From assembly GCA_947503925.1 (NCBI GenBank), contig CANNFQ010000001.1, positions 744,001 to 808,000 of the forward strand: a stretch of DNA of 64,000 bases. The letters are read 5' to 3'. The DNA is from an uncultured Paracoccaceae bacterium (GTDB lineage: Bacteria > Pseudomonadota > Alphaproteobacteria > Rhodobacterales > Rhodobacteraceae). Position numbers and translations under genes: made by a program. Position 1 is the stretch's first letter; every line of letters begins with the position of its first letter. Shown here piece after piece: positions 30,395 to 40,198 of this stretch. The notes under the pieces are model-generated. The model saw only the letters and a list, made by a program, of their open reading frames with translations. It made no database searches and was not told where the DNA came from.

Positions 30395-32434
30395 CTAGTT
30401 GATCTCCACGACATCACTCTGGATGTTGATCCGGGTGTCAGCCACAATATTGATTTTCACGCCGTTCAAGAAAATTGTGCCATCCCGCTTCATTGTCAGG
30501 ACAGATTGCCCGCAATAAAGATTAATCTCCTTCCCAGCTGACATGTTGATGACTTCGCCAACAGAGATATTGAGTTTCTTTCCAACGTTTAGATGGTCTT
30601 GTTCACCCACACTTGTTGCGCGTGATGATCCAACGGCTCGGGTCTCGTGCTGTTCGACAGTTGTCGTCATCCCCCCCTCACTGCCGCGGAGCGCATCGAC
30701 TGGTGTCAGCCCAAGCGGCGTTGATGCCAAACCTTGTTCGGCGGATTTTTGACTGGGCGTGACATTGGTACCGACACCGTTTCTGCCAACATAAACAGAC
30801 CTGTGTTTAGCCACGACGGTGAATTCATTTTCGTCAACCTCGGTGATCGAGTTTGCTCCCACAGACTGAACATAGTGACGGTCGACGCGCTCCGTGTGAT
30901 TGTTAAGCGTTTTTTCATTCCGGTCTTTTTGCGCATGCAAAAATACTTCTTCATTGCCGTTGTGATCTTCGAACCTTAGTTCGTTATACCCATCGCCTTG
31001 ATGGGTGTCCGTTTTGAACGTCGATCTCGTTTTATGTTCAGGCAACGCATAAGGTGGGTCGTTTTTACCGTTATAAACGCAGCCCGTCACCAGCGGCTTG
31101 TCTGGGTCGCCCTCCAGAAACTCGACCACAACCTCCATCCCGATCCGTGGGATGACCATGCCGCCCCAACCTTTGGACGCCCAGTTCTGGCTGACCCGGC
31201 ACCGCATCGAATAGGCTTTGTTCAGGTCCCAGTGGAAATGCACAAGGATGCGGCCATATTCATCGCAATCAATCTCGCCGTCACCGACGACGACCGCTGT
31301 CTGCGGCCCCTGCACGACGGGCACACGGGTCTTGCGCTCGGGCGCGAGAGGTGCGGTCACCGGTATCAAAACATATTCACCTGAATAGGCGCGGCCATCG
31401 CTTTCTGCACCGCCTGAACCATAGGCATCCGACACATAGGAATGGCTTGCCGCCAGACATAGGTAATCGGCCCCTTTGAGCCCGTGGACCTGATCACCCG
31501 TTAGCGTCAGGGTCATTCCCGCCCCAAGCGAGGTACAATCGCCCAAGGCGCGATGCCGGACATCCTGCCCCCGTTCTTGCAGGATGCGTAGGCCAGCAAC
31601 GTCCTTGCCCTGCCCCTGGTCCAGATAGTCACCTGGATAATCATAGCTTTCGAGCTGGCCTTCGGCATAGGCCGCGTCGCCAAGCCGATCGACCTCCATC
31701 GCCGCGTTTGGGGTCTTGAAGTTGTAATCGGTCAACCGCACTGCACCGGTGGTCATGCGCCGTTCGGGATGCCATTCCCAGAAATGTTCGCTCGCAGACT
31801 GACGCGCGCCATCAACAGGCTTGTATTCGCGTTCCCCGCCCACGACGGCGCTGTGCTGATCAACGGCGTCAGTTAAGACCAGCGTGTGACTGCGCAGCTT
31901 ATGGGCAAAATGATAGGAAATCCCGAACCGCTCCATCAGGCGGGTGGCAAAATCCAGATCGCTTTCGCGATATTGCACCGTGTATTCCAGTTCGGGGTAG
32001 CTGCCCGCCAGTTTTATTTCAAAGGCTGGATCGCCCAGACCTGAATAGGGGCCAAACAGTTCCTCAAGGATCTGAATCACGGTCATATTGTGGAAAATAC
32101 GCTGGTTGCGCCGCCGACCGGCGAGCCAGAACCAAGGGCGCAACGTCAGTGCATATTTATTGCCATTCTCACCTACACCAGCCCATGTCGCACCGGTGAC
32201 GATGCCGTCAAATATGCGAGAGCCATCGTTCTGAGTTTCAATCTCGACACTGGCATGGGTGCCAATCAAGCCATCGAAATCCAGATCAGGGGATTGGGAC
32301 AAAGCCTCGACGCGATAGGAAAACAAGTCATTTACATAATCAGAACCGTCAAATCGAAGCAGAACCAGCTCATCCTTGCCCAAGGCCGTTGTCAATCGGC
32401 CCATACGGGTATCTTGCGAAAAAGGCGCATTCAT
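30395..32434 (-). CDS. vgrG: Type VI secretion tip protein VgrG
   Basis: A 679-residue VgrG. The N-terminal gp27-like part includes VLLRFDGSDYVNDLFSYRVEALS and YRESDLDFATRLMERFGISYHF. The OB/gp5 part has CDEYGRILVHFHWD and SQNWASKGWGGMVIPRIGMEVVVEFLEGDPDKPLVTGCVYNG. Then comes the repetitive beta-needle with DUF2345-like HTERVDRHYVQSVGANSITEVDENEFTVVAKHRSVYVG. GAGGA lies eight bases before the ATG. It heads a five-gene minus-strand operon. No sheath, baseplate or ClpV genes are in the window, so this is an orphan vgrG module. The last 220 codons are AT-richer than the rest. Confidence 0.93.
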   Translation of the reverse strand: MNAPFSQDTRMGRLTTALGKDELVLLRFDGSDYVNDLFSYRVEALSQSPDLDFDGLIGTHASVEIETQNDGSRIFDGIVTGATWAGVGENGNKYALTLRPWFWLAGRRRNQRIFHNMTVIQILEELFGPYSGLGDPAFEIKLAGSYPELEYTVQYRESDLDFATRLMERFGISYHFAHKLRSHTLVLTDAVDQHSAVVGGEREYKPVDGARQSASEHFWEWHPERRMTTGAVRLTDYNFKTPNAAMEVDRLGDAAYAEGQLESYDYPGDYLDQGQGKDVAGLRILQERGQDVRHRALGDCTSLGAGMTLTLTGDQVHGLKGADYLCLAASHSYVSDAYGSGGAESDGRAYSGEYVLIPVTAPLAPERKTRVPVVQGPQTAVVVGDGEIDCDEYGRILVHFHWDLNKAYSMRCRVSQNWASKGWGGMVIPRIGMEVVVEFLEGDPDKPLVTGCVYNGKNDPPYALPEHKTRSTFKTDTHQGDGYNELRFEDHNGNEEVFLHAQKDRNEKTLNNHTERVDRHYVQSVGANSITEVDENEFTVVAKHRSVYVGRNGVGTNVTPSQKSAEQGLASTPLGLTPVDALRGSEGGMTTTVEQHETRAVGSSRATSVGEQDHLNVGKKLNISVGEVINMSAGKEINLYCGQSVLTMKRDGTIFLNGVKINIVADTRINIQSDVVEIN

Positions 32435-32711
32435 TGGTTAAATCCTCGCCGAAATGTCATCAATACAATTACCAAAGAGAGTACCCTATTCCTGAAAATG
32501 ATCAAACAAGAGTTGACGCAGCTTGCGACAAGGGCGGCTTGTGGCGTAATCGGTTGCCAGCTGGCCGCATGTCTTGGCCAAAGTTGCGGCACGCCCCGGG
32601 GGCGGGTAAACATCCACAACAACAGACATTTAAGCACCTGTGGCGCAAACCCGAATTGCGCTCCGGCGTTGAAAGCCCCATATAAGGAAACAGAAGATCG
32701 GGAGACTTTTC

Positions 32712-33581
32712 ATGGATTTACCCTTTGATGGCGGGATCAGCCGCTTTGCCAGGGAAGATGCGCCAGCACGCGTCCAAGAGGCCATCAAAGATGGTGGGAA
32801 AAACGATATACTGAACCCCGAATACCCCTATGACCGGCGCTGGGACAAAAAGGAATACGAGGCCGCCCTTGCTGCCTTGCAGGTCGAACTGGTCCGGATG
32901 CAGGCCTGGGCGCGCGACAGCGGACAGCGGATTGCCATCGTTTTCGAAGGGCGCGACGCCGCGGGCAAAGGGGGCACGATCAAGCGTTTGCGCGAAAACC
33001 TGAACCCGCGTGGCGCCAAACTTGTCGCCCTGTCTAAACCCACCGATGTGGAAGCGGCGCAATGGTATTTCCAGCGCTACATCGCCCATCTGCCCGCCAA
33101 GGGTGAAATCACGATTTTTGACCGCAGCTGGTATAACAGGGGCGTTGTTGAACATGTTTTTGGTTTTTGTACGCCACAACAGCGTGAACGCTGGTTCAAA
33201 CAGGTGCCGGGATTTGAACAGATGTTGGTCAATGAAGGGATCAAACTGTTCAAGATCTGGCTGAATGTCGGGCGCGCCACACAGTTGAAACGCTTTCTGG
33301 ATCGCGAAAAAGACCCGCTGAAACAATGGAAACTCAGTTGGATCGATGTTGAGGGGCTGGGCAAATGGGATGCCTATACGGATGCCATCAGCGAAACGCT
33401 GGAGCGGACCCATACCACCGACGCCCCTTGGACGATTGTCCGGTCTGATGACAAACGACGCGCACGTGTGCAGGTGATCCGTTCCGTGCTGACCCAGCTT
33501 GATTATGCACGCAAGGATGACAAGGCACTCGGCGTCGTTGATCCCAAAATTGCAGGAGGTCCCGACCTCTGGCATGCCTAA
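32712..33581 (+). CDS. ppk2: Polyphosphate kinase 2
   Basis: A 289-residue PPK2-family enzyme with Walker [15 protein letters not shown], the lid module [16 protein letters not shown], and the Walker B aspartate in [10 protein letters not shown]. Such enzymes use polyphosphate to phosphorylate nucleoside diphosphates or run the reverse reaction. One PPK2 domain is present, as in class I (ADP/GDP-using) enzymes. The 3' end overlaps the TetR regulator gene by 8 bp. Confidence 0.93.
   Translation: MDLPFDGGISRFAREDAPARVQEAIKDGGKNDILNPEYPYDRRWDKKEYEAALAALQVELVRMQAWARDSGQRIAIVFEGRDAAGKGGTIKRLRENLNPRGAKLVALSKPTDVEAAQWYFQRYIAHLPAKGEITIFDRSWYNRGVVEHVFGFCTPQQRERWFKQVPGFEQMLVNEGIKLFKIWLNVGRATQLKRFLDREKDPLKQWKLSWIDVEGLGKWDAYTDAISETLERTHTTDAPWTIVRSDDKRRARVQVIRSVLTQLDYARKDDKALGVVDPKIAGGPDLWHA
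33555..33570 (+). promoter_or_regulatory. Hairpin covering the ribosome-binding site of the TetR gene
   Basis: GAGGT at 33556-33560 pairs with ACCTC at 33565-33569 around a CCCG loop, with a G-U pair extending the stem. The stem contains AGGAGG, the only good ribosome-binding site before the regulator's ATG at 33574. In RNA it would hide that site. Ribosomes finishing ppk2 would melt it, coupling regulator synthesis to ppk2 translation (inference). Confidence 0.4.
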
Positions 33582-34191
33582 GCGCGGTTATCATCACGGC
33601 AATCTGCGCGAGGCGTTGATCAATGGCTGTCTGTCGCTGATTGAAAAGCGCGGACCCACCGGGTTTACGCTGTCAGAGGCCGCGCGCGAGGCCGGTGTGA
33701 CCCCCGCCGCCGTCTACCGGCATTTCGAAGGGCGCGAAGACATGATCGCCGCAGCCGCCCAGCAGGGCTACGAGATGTTTGGCGACCTTATGGATCATGC
33801 CTATAATGGTGGGCAGCCCTCCGCCCTTGCCGCGTTTGAGGCGACAGGCCGCGCTTATCTGGCCTTTGCCAACAAATATCCGGGTTATTATATCGCGATG
33901 TTCGAATCCGGTATTTCGATCAACAGAACCCCGGAACTGCACGCTGTCGCCACACGCGCGATGGGGGTTCTGGAAAAAGCGGCCGAAGAACTGTCGCAAC
34001 ATATTCCGGCGGATAAGCGACCGCCCCCGCAAATGTTCAGCGCGCATATCTGGGCGCTGAGCCACGGGGTGGTTGAACTCTTCGCCCGCTCCAACCCCGG
34101 CACACAAAGCCCCTTCCCGCCCGAAGACCTGCTCGAATCCGGTATCGGGATATACCTGCGCGGTCTGGGTCTGATCGAACCTGATAACTGA
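33574..34191 (+). CDS. TetR/AcrR-family transcriptional regulator
   Basis: A 205-residue regulator with the N-terminal TetR DNA-binding domain ([22 protein letters not shown], then [29 protein letters not shown]) and a C-terminal ligand domain with the WHG-type region ending in HGVVELFA. The YHHGNLR opening is common to a TetR subgroup near fatty-acid or envelope genes. It overlaps ppk2 and precedes a lipid A deacylase-like gene by 10 bp. Targets are unknown. Confidence 0.87.
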   Translation: MPKRGYHHGNLREALINGCLSLIEKRGPTGFTLSEAAREAGVTPAAVYRHFEGREDMIAAAAQQGYEMFGDLMDHAYNGGQPSALAAFEATGRAYLAFANKYPGYYIAMFESGISINRTPELHAVATRAMGVLEKAAEELSQHIPADKRPPPQMFSAHIWALSHGVVELFARSNPGTQSPFPPEDLLESGIGIYLRGLGLIEPDN

Positions 34192-34201
34192 AAGAACGCT
34201 T

Positions 34202-34717
34202 ATGGACGGTAGGTTTGCAATGTTTTTCGCCATTATTGGCGGTCTGGACACATATCTGAATGATTGCCCAACCGAATGCCTGCGGGAAACCGAAAGCCCT
34301 GCACGGCTCAGCCTGCAATATAGCGACACCTATTTTCAGGAAGACGTGATTGGCGAAGAAATCTATGCGATCTATGACTTGCCCAAAAGCTACGGCGCCT
34401 TTCAACCAACCGTCGGGGCCAGTCTGACCAGCGACAATGATTTCTGGATTGGTGCCGGTGGCAAATGGACCACAGACCGGATCACCGACAGCCCGATCTA
34501 TATCGAGCTTTCCCTCATGCCAGGGATATATATTGAGGGTACCGGACCTGATCTGGGCTTTCCGATACAGTTTCGCGGCGCGCTGGGGGCCGGGATAAAT
34601 TTCCAGAACGGGTCACGCATATCCGTCTTTTTCGATCATCGTTCAAACGGCCATTTGACCGAAACCAACCCCGGGCTCGAAACCCTTGGGATCAGGTATT
34701 CGGTTGAACTGCATTAG
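34202..34717 (+). CDS. PagL-like lipid A 3-O-deacylase (acyloxyacyl hydrolase family)
   Basis: A 171-residue predicted eight-stranded outer-membrane barrel. The C-terminal motif FFDHRSNGHLTETNPGLETLGIRY contains the His and Ser of the PagL catalytic triad with a downstream Glu, and the final aromatic-rich strand YSVELH. PagL removes an acyl chain from lipid A. There is no obvious signal peptide: the N-terminus is a short hydrophobic patch (FAMFFAIIGGLDTYL) with two cysteines after it, and only 10 bp separate it from the upstream gene. An ATG at 34220 is an alternative start. Confidence 0.7.
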   Translation: MDGRFAMFFAIIGGLDTYLNDCPTECLRETESPARLSLQYSDTYFQEDVIGEEIYAIYDLPKSYGAFQPTVGASLTSDNDFWIGAGGKWTTDRITDSPIYIELSLMPGIYIEGTGPDLGFPIQFRGALGAGINFQNGSRISVFFDHRSNGHLTETNPGLETLGIRYSVELH

Positions 34718-34788
34718 CCCGCGCCTGCATTTGCATCGCCGGGCTTAGCAGCTATGGTCACCCAAGATACACATCCCAGGAAATCATT

Positions 34789-35025
34789 ATGACCTGCGTC
34801 TTTATCCAGATCCGCTGCAAACCCGGCACCACCTATGATGTGGCTGACGCTATTGCACTGCGCGAAATCCATTCAGAACTTTATTCGACAAGCGGCGATT
34901 ATGACCTGCTGATGAAGCTTTACATCCCCGAAGGCGATGATGTGGGCAAGTTCATCAATGAAAACTTGCTGGATATCGACGGGATCGAACGGTCGCTGAC
35001 GACCTTGACCTTCAAGGCATTCTGA
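34789..35025 (+). CDS. Stand-alone RAM (Lrp/AsnC effector) domain protein
   Basis: A 78-residue protein consisting only of the RAM ligand-binding domain of Lrp/AsnC regulators (IQIRCKPGTTYDVADAI, STSGDYDLLMKLYIP, DIDGIERSLTTLTFKAF). It has no DNA-binding part. Such proteins oligomerise like Lrp and may bind amino acids or modulate full-length Lrp proteins. Function in this lineage is unproved. Confidence 0.82.
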   Translation: MTCVFIQIRCKPGTTYDVADAIALREIHSELYSTSGDYDLLMKLYIPEGDDVGKFINENLLDIDGIERSLTTLTFKAF

Positions 35026-35089
35026 CAGCTGCAACCCCCCGGAAATTCCGAAATTGCCAAGCGCCCGGGTTTTAGGCATTTTTGCTGAT

Positions 35090-36199
35090 ATGGAGTCACT
35101 TTCCTTCAGCCATAACATCCTGCTTGTCGTGATGTCGTGCATCGTTGCGCTGGCGGCAGGGTTTACCGGGCTGTCACTGACGCGCAACCTGTCACAAAAA
35201 TCGCTAATACAGAAAAAACTCTCGGTGGCGCTGGCATCGATCGCGCTGGGTGGCGGCATCTGGTCGATGCATTTCGTGGCGATGCTGGGCCTGCAACTGC
35301 CTGTCCTGTTCTATTATGATGCCGCGATCACCCTGATTTCGGCACTGGTGGCGATCCTGATCGTGGGCGCGGCTCTGATCCTGTTGCATTTCATGGAACG
35401 CACGCGGGGCATCATCGTGACCGCAGGGGCAATTGTGGGCATCGGTATTCTGGTCATGCATTACATTGGCATGGCCGGGCTGGAGCTTTGCCGCGCGATC
35501 TACACACCTTTTGGGATCGTAATCTCATCCATCGTTGCCATCGGGTTCTGCATCTTTGCCTTTGCTGTTGCCTATGGCCAGCGGACCAACAGGAATATCT
35601 TTCGCGGGACAGTCTGTTTTGCCGCCGCCGTCTGCACCGTGCATTTTTCGGCGATGGCGGGCACCCGCTTTGTTGCCGTACCACGCACGACGGAATTCGG
35701 GCCCAGCATGAGCAATGAGATCCTAGCGCTTGGCGTGATCTTTTCCAGCTTCGTGATTTTCGGCGCGTTCCTTTGGGTCAGCATCACCTATCTGGTCCCC
35801 GGTACGGCAGAGCCGGAAACCGCGCCGGACATTCCCCACAAAGCCAGGTTGCAAATTCCCTGTGAACGCGACGGCGGCAAGGTCTTTGTCGCCCCCGAAG
35901 ACATCGCATTGGTCCGCGCCGACGGGCATTACACGCAAATCTATACACAGCATGACCGGCTGTTTTGCGTCTGGCCCATTACAGAGGCAACAAAGCGGCT
36001 GTTGCCCGCCGGGTTCCTGCAAACCCATCGCAGTTACCTTGTGAACCCCGACAAGGTGTTTCGCTTTGAACGGGGCAAGGACAAGGGCCGTTGTATCTTT
36101 GACACTGATGACCTGCCACCTGTGCCGGTCAGCCGGTCAAAGCTGCAAGCGGTGCAAAATGCCCTCTCGGTTCAGGATGGCGCAACTGGTGCAGCCTAG
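35090..36199 (+). CDS. MHYT-LytTR membrane regulator, CoxC/CoxH-like
   Basis: A 369-residue protein. The N-terminal two thirds form a seven-helix MHYT sensor with three metal-ligand motifs (SMHFVAM, MHYIGM, VHFSAM; the third begins with Val). The C-terminus is a LytTR DNA-binding domain (about residues 265-360: VFVAPEDIALVRADGHYTQIYT, FLQTHRSYLVNPDKV). This exact fusion is CoxC/CoxH of the Oligotropha carboxidovorans CO-oxidation cluster. MHYT domains are proposed to sense O2, CO or NO through copper. It lies 109 bp upstream of coxM on the same strand, so it is the probable local CO-dehydrogenase regulator. Confidence 0.85.
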   Translation: MESLSFSHNILLVVMSCIVALAAGFTGLSLTRNLSQKSLIQKKLSVALASIALGGGIWSMHFVAMLGLQLPVLFYYDAAITLISALVAILIVGAALILLHFMERTRGIIVTAGAIVGIGILVMHYIGMAGLELCRAIYTPFGIVISSIVAIGFCIFAFAVAYGQRTNRNIFRGTVCFAAAVCTVHFSAMAGTRFVAVPRTTEFGPSMSNEILALGVIFSSFVIFGAFLWVSITYLVPGTAEPETAPDIPHKARLQIPCERDGGKVFVAPEDIALVRADGHYTQIYTQHDRLFCVWPITEATKRLLPAGFLQTHRSYLVNPDKVFRFERGKDKGRCIFDTDDLPPVPVSRSKLQAVQNALSVQDGATGAA

Positions 36200-36308
36200 G
36201 GCGCATTTCGTGCAAAAGCCCCGTTTTTCATGCGTTTTCTAAAGCTCCGGTTCAGATCCCGTTGCAACCTTCCGCATATCAGGACGCAAGCGACAGGGGA
36301 GCCAGCCA

Positions 36309-37163
36309 ATGATACCGGCAGCATTCGACTATCACCGACCAACCGACATGGCAGGCGTGATCGCGCTCTTGCAGGAACACGGGGATGATGCCCGTGTAAT
36401 GGCGGGCGGGCATAGCCTCATCCCGATGATGAAACTGCGCATGGCAGATGTACCCCATTTGATCGACCTGCAATCTGTAAGTGGTCTTGGTGGGATCAGC
36501 ATCGGATCGGAAAATATCCGGATCGGCGCCATGGTCACGCAGACCGATATCATCGCAGACGACGCGCTAGCCAAGGGCGCACCAATCCTGCGCGAGGCTG
36601 CGTTGCAAATCGCCGACCCGCAAGTGCGCAATATGGGGACCGTGGGCGGCAATGTGGCCAATGGCGATCCGGGCAATGACATGCCCGGCCTGATGCAATG
36701 CCTGGATGCGACATTCAGCCTGATCGGGCCGGATGGTGTGCGTGACGTCCCGGCCCGCGATTTCTACGAAGCGGCCTATATGACAGCCCGCACGGATGAA
36801 GAGGTGCTGACCGCCGTCACCATCCCCCTGCCCGCTGGCGGCTACGCTTACGAAAAACAAAAACGCAAGATCGGAGACTATGCCACCGCCGCGGCAGCCG
36901 TGCAGATTGTCAGGGACGGTAACATCTGCACGGCAGCCTCGATTGCAATGACCAACCTCAGCGACACGCCAATCTATTCGGAGGCTGCGGGCGCGGCCCT
37001 TGTCGGCACATCGGTCGATGATGCGGCATTGGCTGCCGCTGCCGATGCCATGCAGGGTGATATTGACCCCAGCGAGGACAATCGCGGCCCGGTCGCATTC
37101 AAGAAACACGTGGCAGGCGTCATCGTGCGCCGTGCCATCACACGCGCCTGGTCGCGCGCCTGA
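36309..37163 (+). CDS. coxM: Aerobic CO dehydrogenase, FAD subunit
   Basis: A 284-residue medium subunit. Two FAD-binding motifs are visible: AGGHSLIPMMKLR (about residue 32) and TVGGNVANGDPGND (about residue 111), positioned as in CoxM. It passes electrons from the iron-sulfur subunit to the quinone pool. It is followed after 12 bp by coxS. A GGGGA site lies before the ATG. Confidence 0.93.
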   Translation: MIPAAFDYHRPTDMAGVIALLQEHGDDARVMAGGHSLIPMMKLRMADVPHLIDLQSVSGLGGISIGSENIRIGAMVTQTDIIADDALAKGAPILREAALQIADPQVRNMGTVGGNVANGDPGNDMPGLMQCLDATFSLIGPDGVRDVPARDFYEAAYMTARTDEEVLTAVTIPLPAGGYAYEKQKRKIGDYATAAAAVQIVRDGNICTAASIAMTNLSDTPIYSEAAGAALVGTSVDDAALAAAADAMQGDIDPSEDNRGPVAFKKHVAGVIVRRAITRAWSRA

Positions 37164-37175
37164 GGGGGGATCAAC

Positions 37176-37670
37176 ATGTCAGACAAAATACACATAAAGA
37201 TGACGGTAAACGGCAAGCCAGAGGAGTTTCTGGCCGAACCACGCGAATTGCTGATCTACACATTGCGGGAACGGCTGAACATCACCGGGCCGCATATCGG
37301 CTGTGAAACATCCCATTGCGGGGCCTGCACGGTGACCATCGGTGGCAAATCGGTCAAAGCCTGCACCATGTTTGTGGCCCAGGCCGACGGGGCAGACATC
37401 ACGACCATCGAAGGGATCGGCGGGCCGGATGACCTGCATCCGCTGCAAACCGCTTTCAAGGAACATCACGGGCTGCAATGCGGCTATTGCACGCCAGGCA
37501 TGATCACCCGGGCTGCCGCGCTACTGGAAGAAAACCCCAACCCGACCGAAGAAGAAATCCGCTTCGGGATGGCAGGCAACTTGTGCCGCTGCACCGGTTA
37601 CCAGAACATCGTGAAATCAATTCTAGCTGCCGCGGCCGAGATCAACGCTAGTAAGGAGGCCGCCCAATGA
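37176..37670 (+). CDS. coxS: Aerobic CO dehydrogenase, iron-sulfur subunit
   Basis: A 164-residue small subunit with two [2Fe-2S] sites: the plant-ferredoxin type [12 protein letters not shown] plus a downstream Cys (KACTM), and the helical-domain pair QCGYCTPGM and CRCTGYQNI. The order coxM-coxS-coxL is that of all known form I clusters. Its stop overlaps the ATG of coxL. Confidence 0.95.
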   Translation: MSDKIHIKMTVNGKPEEFLAEPRELLIYTLRERLNITGPHIGCETSHCGACTVTIGGKSVKACTMFVAQADGADITTIEGIGGPDDLHPLQTAFKEHHGLQCGYCTPGMITRAAALLEENPNPTEEEIRFGMAGNLCRCTGYQNIVKSILAAAAEINASKEAAQ

Positions 37671-40093
37671 AGGACGAAGTGACACGCGACGAACGGGTCG
37701 CCAACCTCAAGGGTATGGGATGTTCACGCAAACGGGTCGAAGACGCCCGTTTCACCCAAGGCAAGGGCAACTACGTCGATGATATCAAACTGGACGGCAT
37801 GCTGTTCGGCGACTTCGTCCGCACACCCTACGCCCATGCAAGGATCGTCAGCATCAACACCGAAGAAGCTTTGAAAGTGCCCGGCGTGCTGGCCGTTTTG
37901 ACCGCTGCTGATCTGGAACCGCTGGGCCTGCATTGGATGCCGACCCTTGCCGGTGACAAACAGATGGTGCTCGCCGATGGGAAAGTCCTGTTTCAAGGGC
38001 AAGAGGTCGCCTTTGTCGTCGCCGAAGACAGGTACGCCGCCGCCGACGGGATCGAACTGGTCGAGGTTGAGTACGAAGAACTGCCCGTGATCGTCGACCC
38101 GTTCGAAGCGCTGCAATCCGACGTTGTCCTGCGCGAGGATCTGGTCGGCGAAGGTGGCACCCTGCCTGATGGCGCGCACGGGCCACGCAAACACCACAAC
38201 CACATCTTCAGATGGGAAGCAGGTGACAGGGACCCTACCGCCCAGGTGATTGCAGAAGCAGAAGTGGTCGCCGAAGAGAGCATGTATTACCACCGCACCC
38301 ATCCCTGCCCGCTCGAAACCTGCGGCTGTGTGGCGTCAATGGACAAGGTCAACGGCAAACTGACGCTTTGGGGGACGTTTCAGGCGCCCCATGCGATCCG
38401 CACAGTTGTTTCACTGATCTCGGGCATCGAAGAGCACAATATCCGCGTCATTTCACCCGATATTGGCGGCGGGTTCGGCAATAAGGTGGGTGCCTACCCG
38501 GGCTATGTCTGCTCAGTCGTGGCCTCCATTGTCACGGGTAAGCCGGTCAAATGGATCGAGGATCGGATGGACAATCTGATGACCACGGCCTTTGCCCGCG
38601 ACTACCACATGACGGGCAAGATCGCGGCAACCAGGGAAGGCAAGATCACCGGGTTGCAATGCCATGTGACGGCGGATCATGGCGGGTTCGACGCCTGCGC
38701 CGACCCCACCAAATTCCCAGCCGGCTTCATGAATATCTGTACCGGGTCCTATGACATCCCCACCGCCTATCTGGAGGTGGACGGCGTCTATACCAACAAA
38801 GCCCCCGGCGGCGTCAGCTATCGCTGCTCCTTCCGGGTGACAGAGGCGGTCTATTTCATCGAACGGATGATCGAGGTTCTAGCGATCGAGCTGAACATGG
38901 ACGCCGCTGAATTGCGACGGATCAACTTCATCAAGAAAGAACAATTCCCTTACACCGCAGCCCTTGGCTGGGAATATGACAGCGGCGACTATCACACTGC
39001 ATGGGACAAGGCGCTGAAGGCGGTTGATTACGAAGGGCTGCGCGCCGAACAGGCACAGCGGGTCGCGGATTTCAAGGCGGGCAAGACACGATCCCTGATG
39101 GGGATCGGCCTGAGCTTCTTTACCGAAATTGTCGGGGCAGGCCCGGTCAAGAATTGTGATATCCTTGGGCTTGGGATGTTCGACAGTTGCGAAATCCGTA
39201 TCCACCCGACGGGATCAGCAATCGCGCGGCTTGGCACCATTTCGCAAGGGCAAGGCCACGCAACAACCTTCGCCCAGATCCTCGCCTCTGAAATCGGGCT
39301 GCCTGCGGACAGTATCACAATCGAGGAAGGCGATACTGACACAGCTCCCTATGGACTTGGTACCTACGGGTCACGATCTACCCCGGTCGCCGGGGCGGCC
39401 ACGGCCATGGCGGGTCGGAAAATCCGCGCCAAGGCGCAGATGATCGCGGCCTATCTGCTGGAGGTCCACGACAATGACGTTGAATTCGACGTGGACCGGT
39501 TTGTGGTCAAAGGCGCGCCGGAAAAGTTCAAAACGATGAAGGAAATCGCCTTCGCCGCCTATAATCAGGCCATTCCGGGAATTGAACCGGGCTTGGAGGC
39601 GGTCAGCTATTACGACCCGCCCAACATGACCTACCCGTTCGGGGCCTATGTCTGTGTAATGGATATCGACGTGGATACGGGCGTGCCGGATATCCGGCGG
39701 TTCTATGCGCTGGATGATTGCGGCACCCGGATCAACCCGATGATCATCGAAGGGCAGGTTCATGGCGGGCTGACCGAAGCGCTTGCCGTTTCCCTGGGGC
39801 AAGAGATTGCTTATGACGACATGGGCAATGTTAAAACCGGCACGCTGATGGATTTCTTCCTACCCACCGCGTGGGAGGTGCCAAATTACGAAACCGACCA
39901 CACCGTCACCCCCAGCCCGCATCACCCCATCGGGGCCAAAGGCGTGGGCGAAAGCCCGCATGTGGGTGGCGTGCCATGTTTCTCAAACGCGGTGCAGGAC
40001 GCGTTCCGCCCCTTTGGCAACAGGCACACCAATATGCCACATGATCATTGGCGGATCTGGAAAACGGCGCATGACCTTGGGCTGCATGACTAA
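37667..40093 (+). CDS. coxL: Aerobic CO dehydrogenase, molybdenum subunit, form I
   Basis: An 808-residue large subunit of the xanthine-oxidase family. The active-site loop reads SYRCSFR, with the copper-binding cysteine at residue 387 (388 in Oligotropha). This marks form I, a true CO oxidiser, against the AYRGAGR of form II. Alanine of the consensus AYxCSFR is serine here. The catalytic glutamate lies in GAKGVGES near the C-terminus, and molybdopterin-binding IGGGFGNK is present. It oxidises CO to CO2, giving electrons to respiration. Confidence 0.95.
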   Translation: MKDEVTRDERVANLKGMGCSRKRVEDARFTQGKGNYVDDIKLDGMLFGDFVRTPYAHARIVSINTEEALKVPGVLAVLTAADLEPLGLHWMPTLAGDKQMVLADGKVLFQGQEVAFVVAEDRYAAADGIELVEVEYEELPVIVDPFEALQSDVVLREDLVGEGGTLPDGAHGPRKHHNHIFRWEAGDRDPTAQVIAEAEVVAEESMYYHRTHPCPLETCGCVASMDKVNGKLTLWGTFQAPHAIRTVVSLISGIEEHNIRVISPDIGGGFGNKVGAYPGYVCSVVASIVTGKPVKWIEDRMDNLMTTAFARDYHMTGKIAATREGKITGLQCHVTADHGGFDACADPTKFPAGFMNICTGSYDIPTAYLEVDGVYTNKAPGGVSYRCSFRVTEAVYFIERMIEVLAIELNMDAAELRRINFIKKEQFPYTAALGWEYDSGDYHTAWDKALKAVDYEGLRAEQAQRVADFKAGKTRSLMGIGLSFFTEIVGAGPVKNCDILGLGMFDSCEIRIHPTGSAIARLGTISQGQGHATTFAQILASEIGLPADSITIEEGDTDTAPYGLGTYGSRSTPVAGAATAMAGRKIRAKAQMIAAYLLEVHDNDVEFDVDRFVVKGAPEKFKTMKEIAFAAYNQAIPGIEPGLEAVSYYDPPNMTYPFGAYVCVMDIDVDTGVPDIRRFYALDDCGTRINPMIIEGQVHGGLTEALAVSLGQEIAYDDMGNVKTGTLMDFFLPTAWEVPNYETDHTVTPSPHHPIGAKGVGESPHVGGVPCFSNAVQDAFRPFGNRHTNMPHDHWRIWKTAHDLGLHD

Positions 40094-40116
40094 CGACAAA
40101 CGAAACCCGCCCCTGA

Positions 40117-40175
40117 CCCCGGATCCGGGGCCTCCACCCGAGGCTGACCAAGAGGTCCCGGGTCATGCCCGGGAC
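40117..40175. repeat. Pair of GC-rich palindromes between coxL and coxD
   Basis: CCCCGGATCCGGGG (40117-40130) is a perfect 14-bp palindrome. GTCCCGGGTCATGCCCGGGAC (40155-40175) folds with an 8-bp stem and a 5-base loop. Shortly after it comes a run of six Ts at 40184-40189. The second unit looks like the short dispersed palindromes common in alphaproteobacterial genomes. It interrupts the cox operon and could act as an mRNA-processing or partial termination point. Confidence 0.55.
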
Positions 40176-40198
40176 GCGCCCCGTTTTTTGGAAACATA

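Noticed and set aside
30105..31384. Several plus-strand frames across vgrG and the effector gene
   Set aside because: All are antisense to the vgrG operon and have no recognisable motifs.
32718..33575. 285-codon open frame opposite ppk2
   Set aside because: Complement of the ppk2 reading frame with third-position bias of ppk2; no independent motifs.
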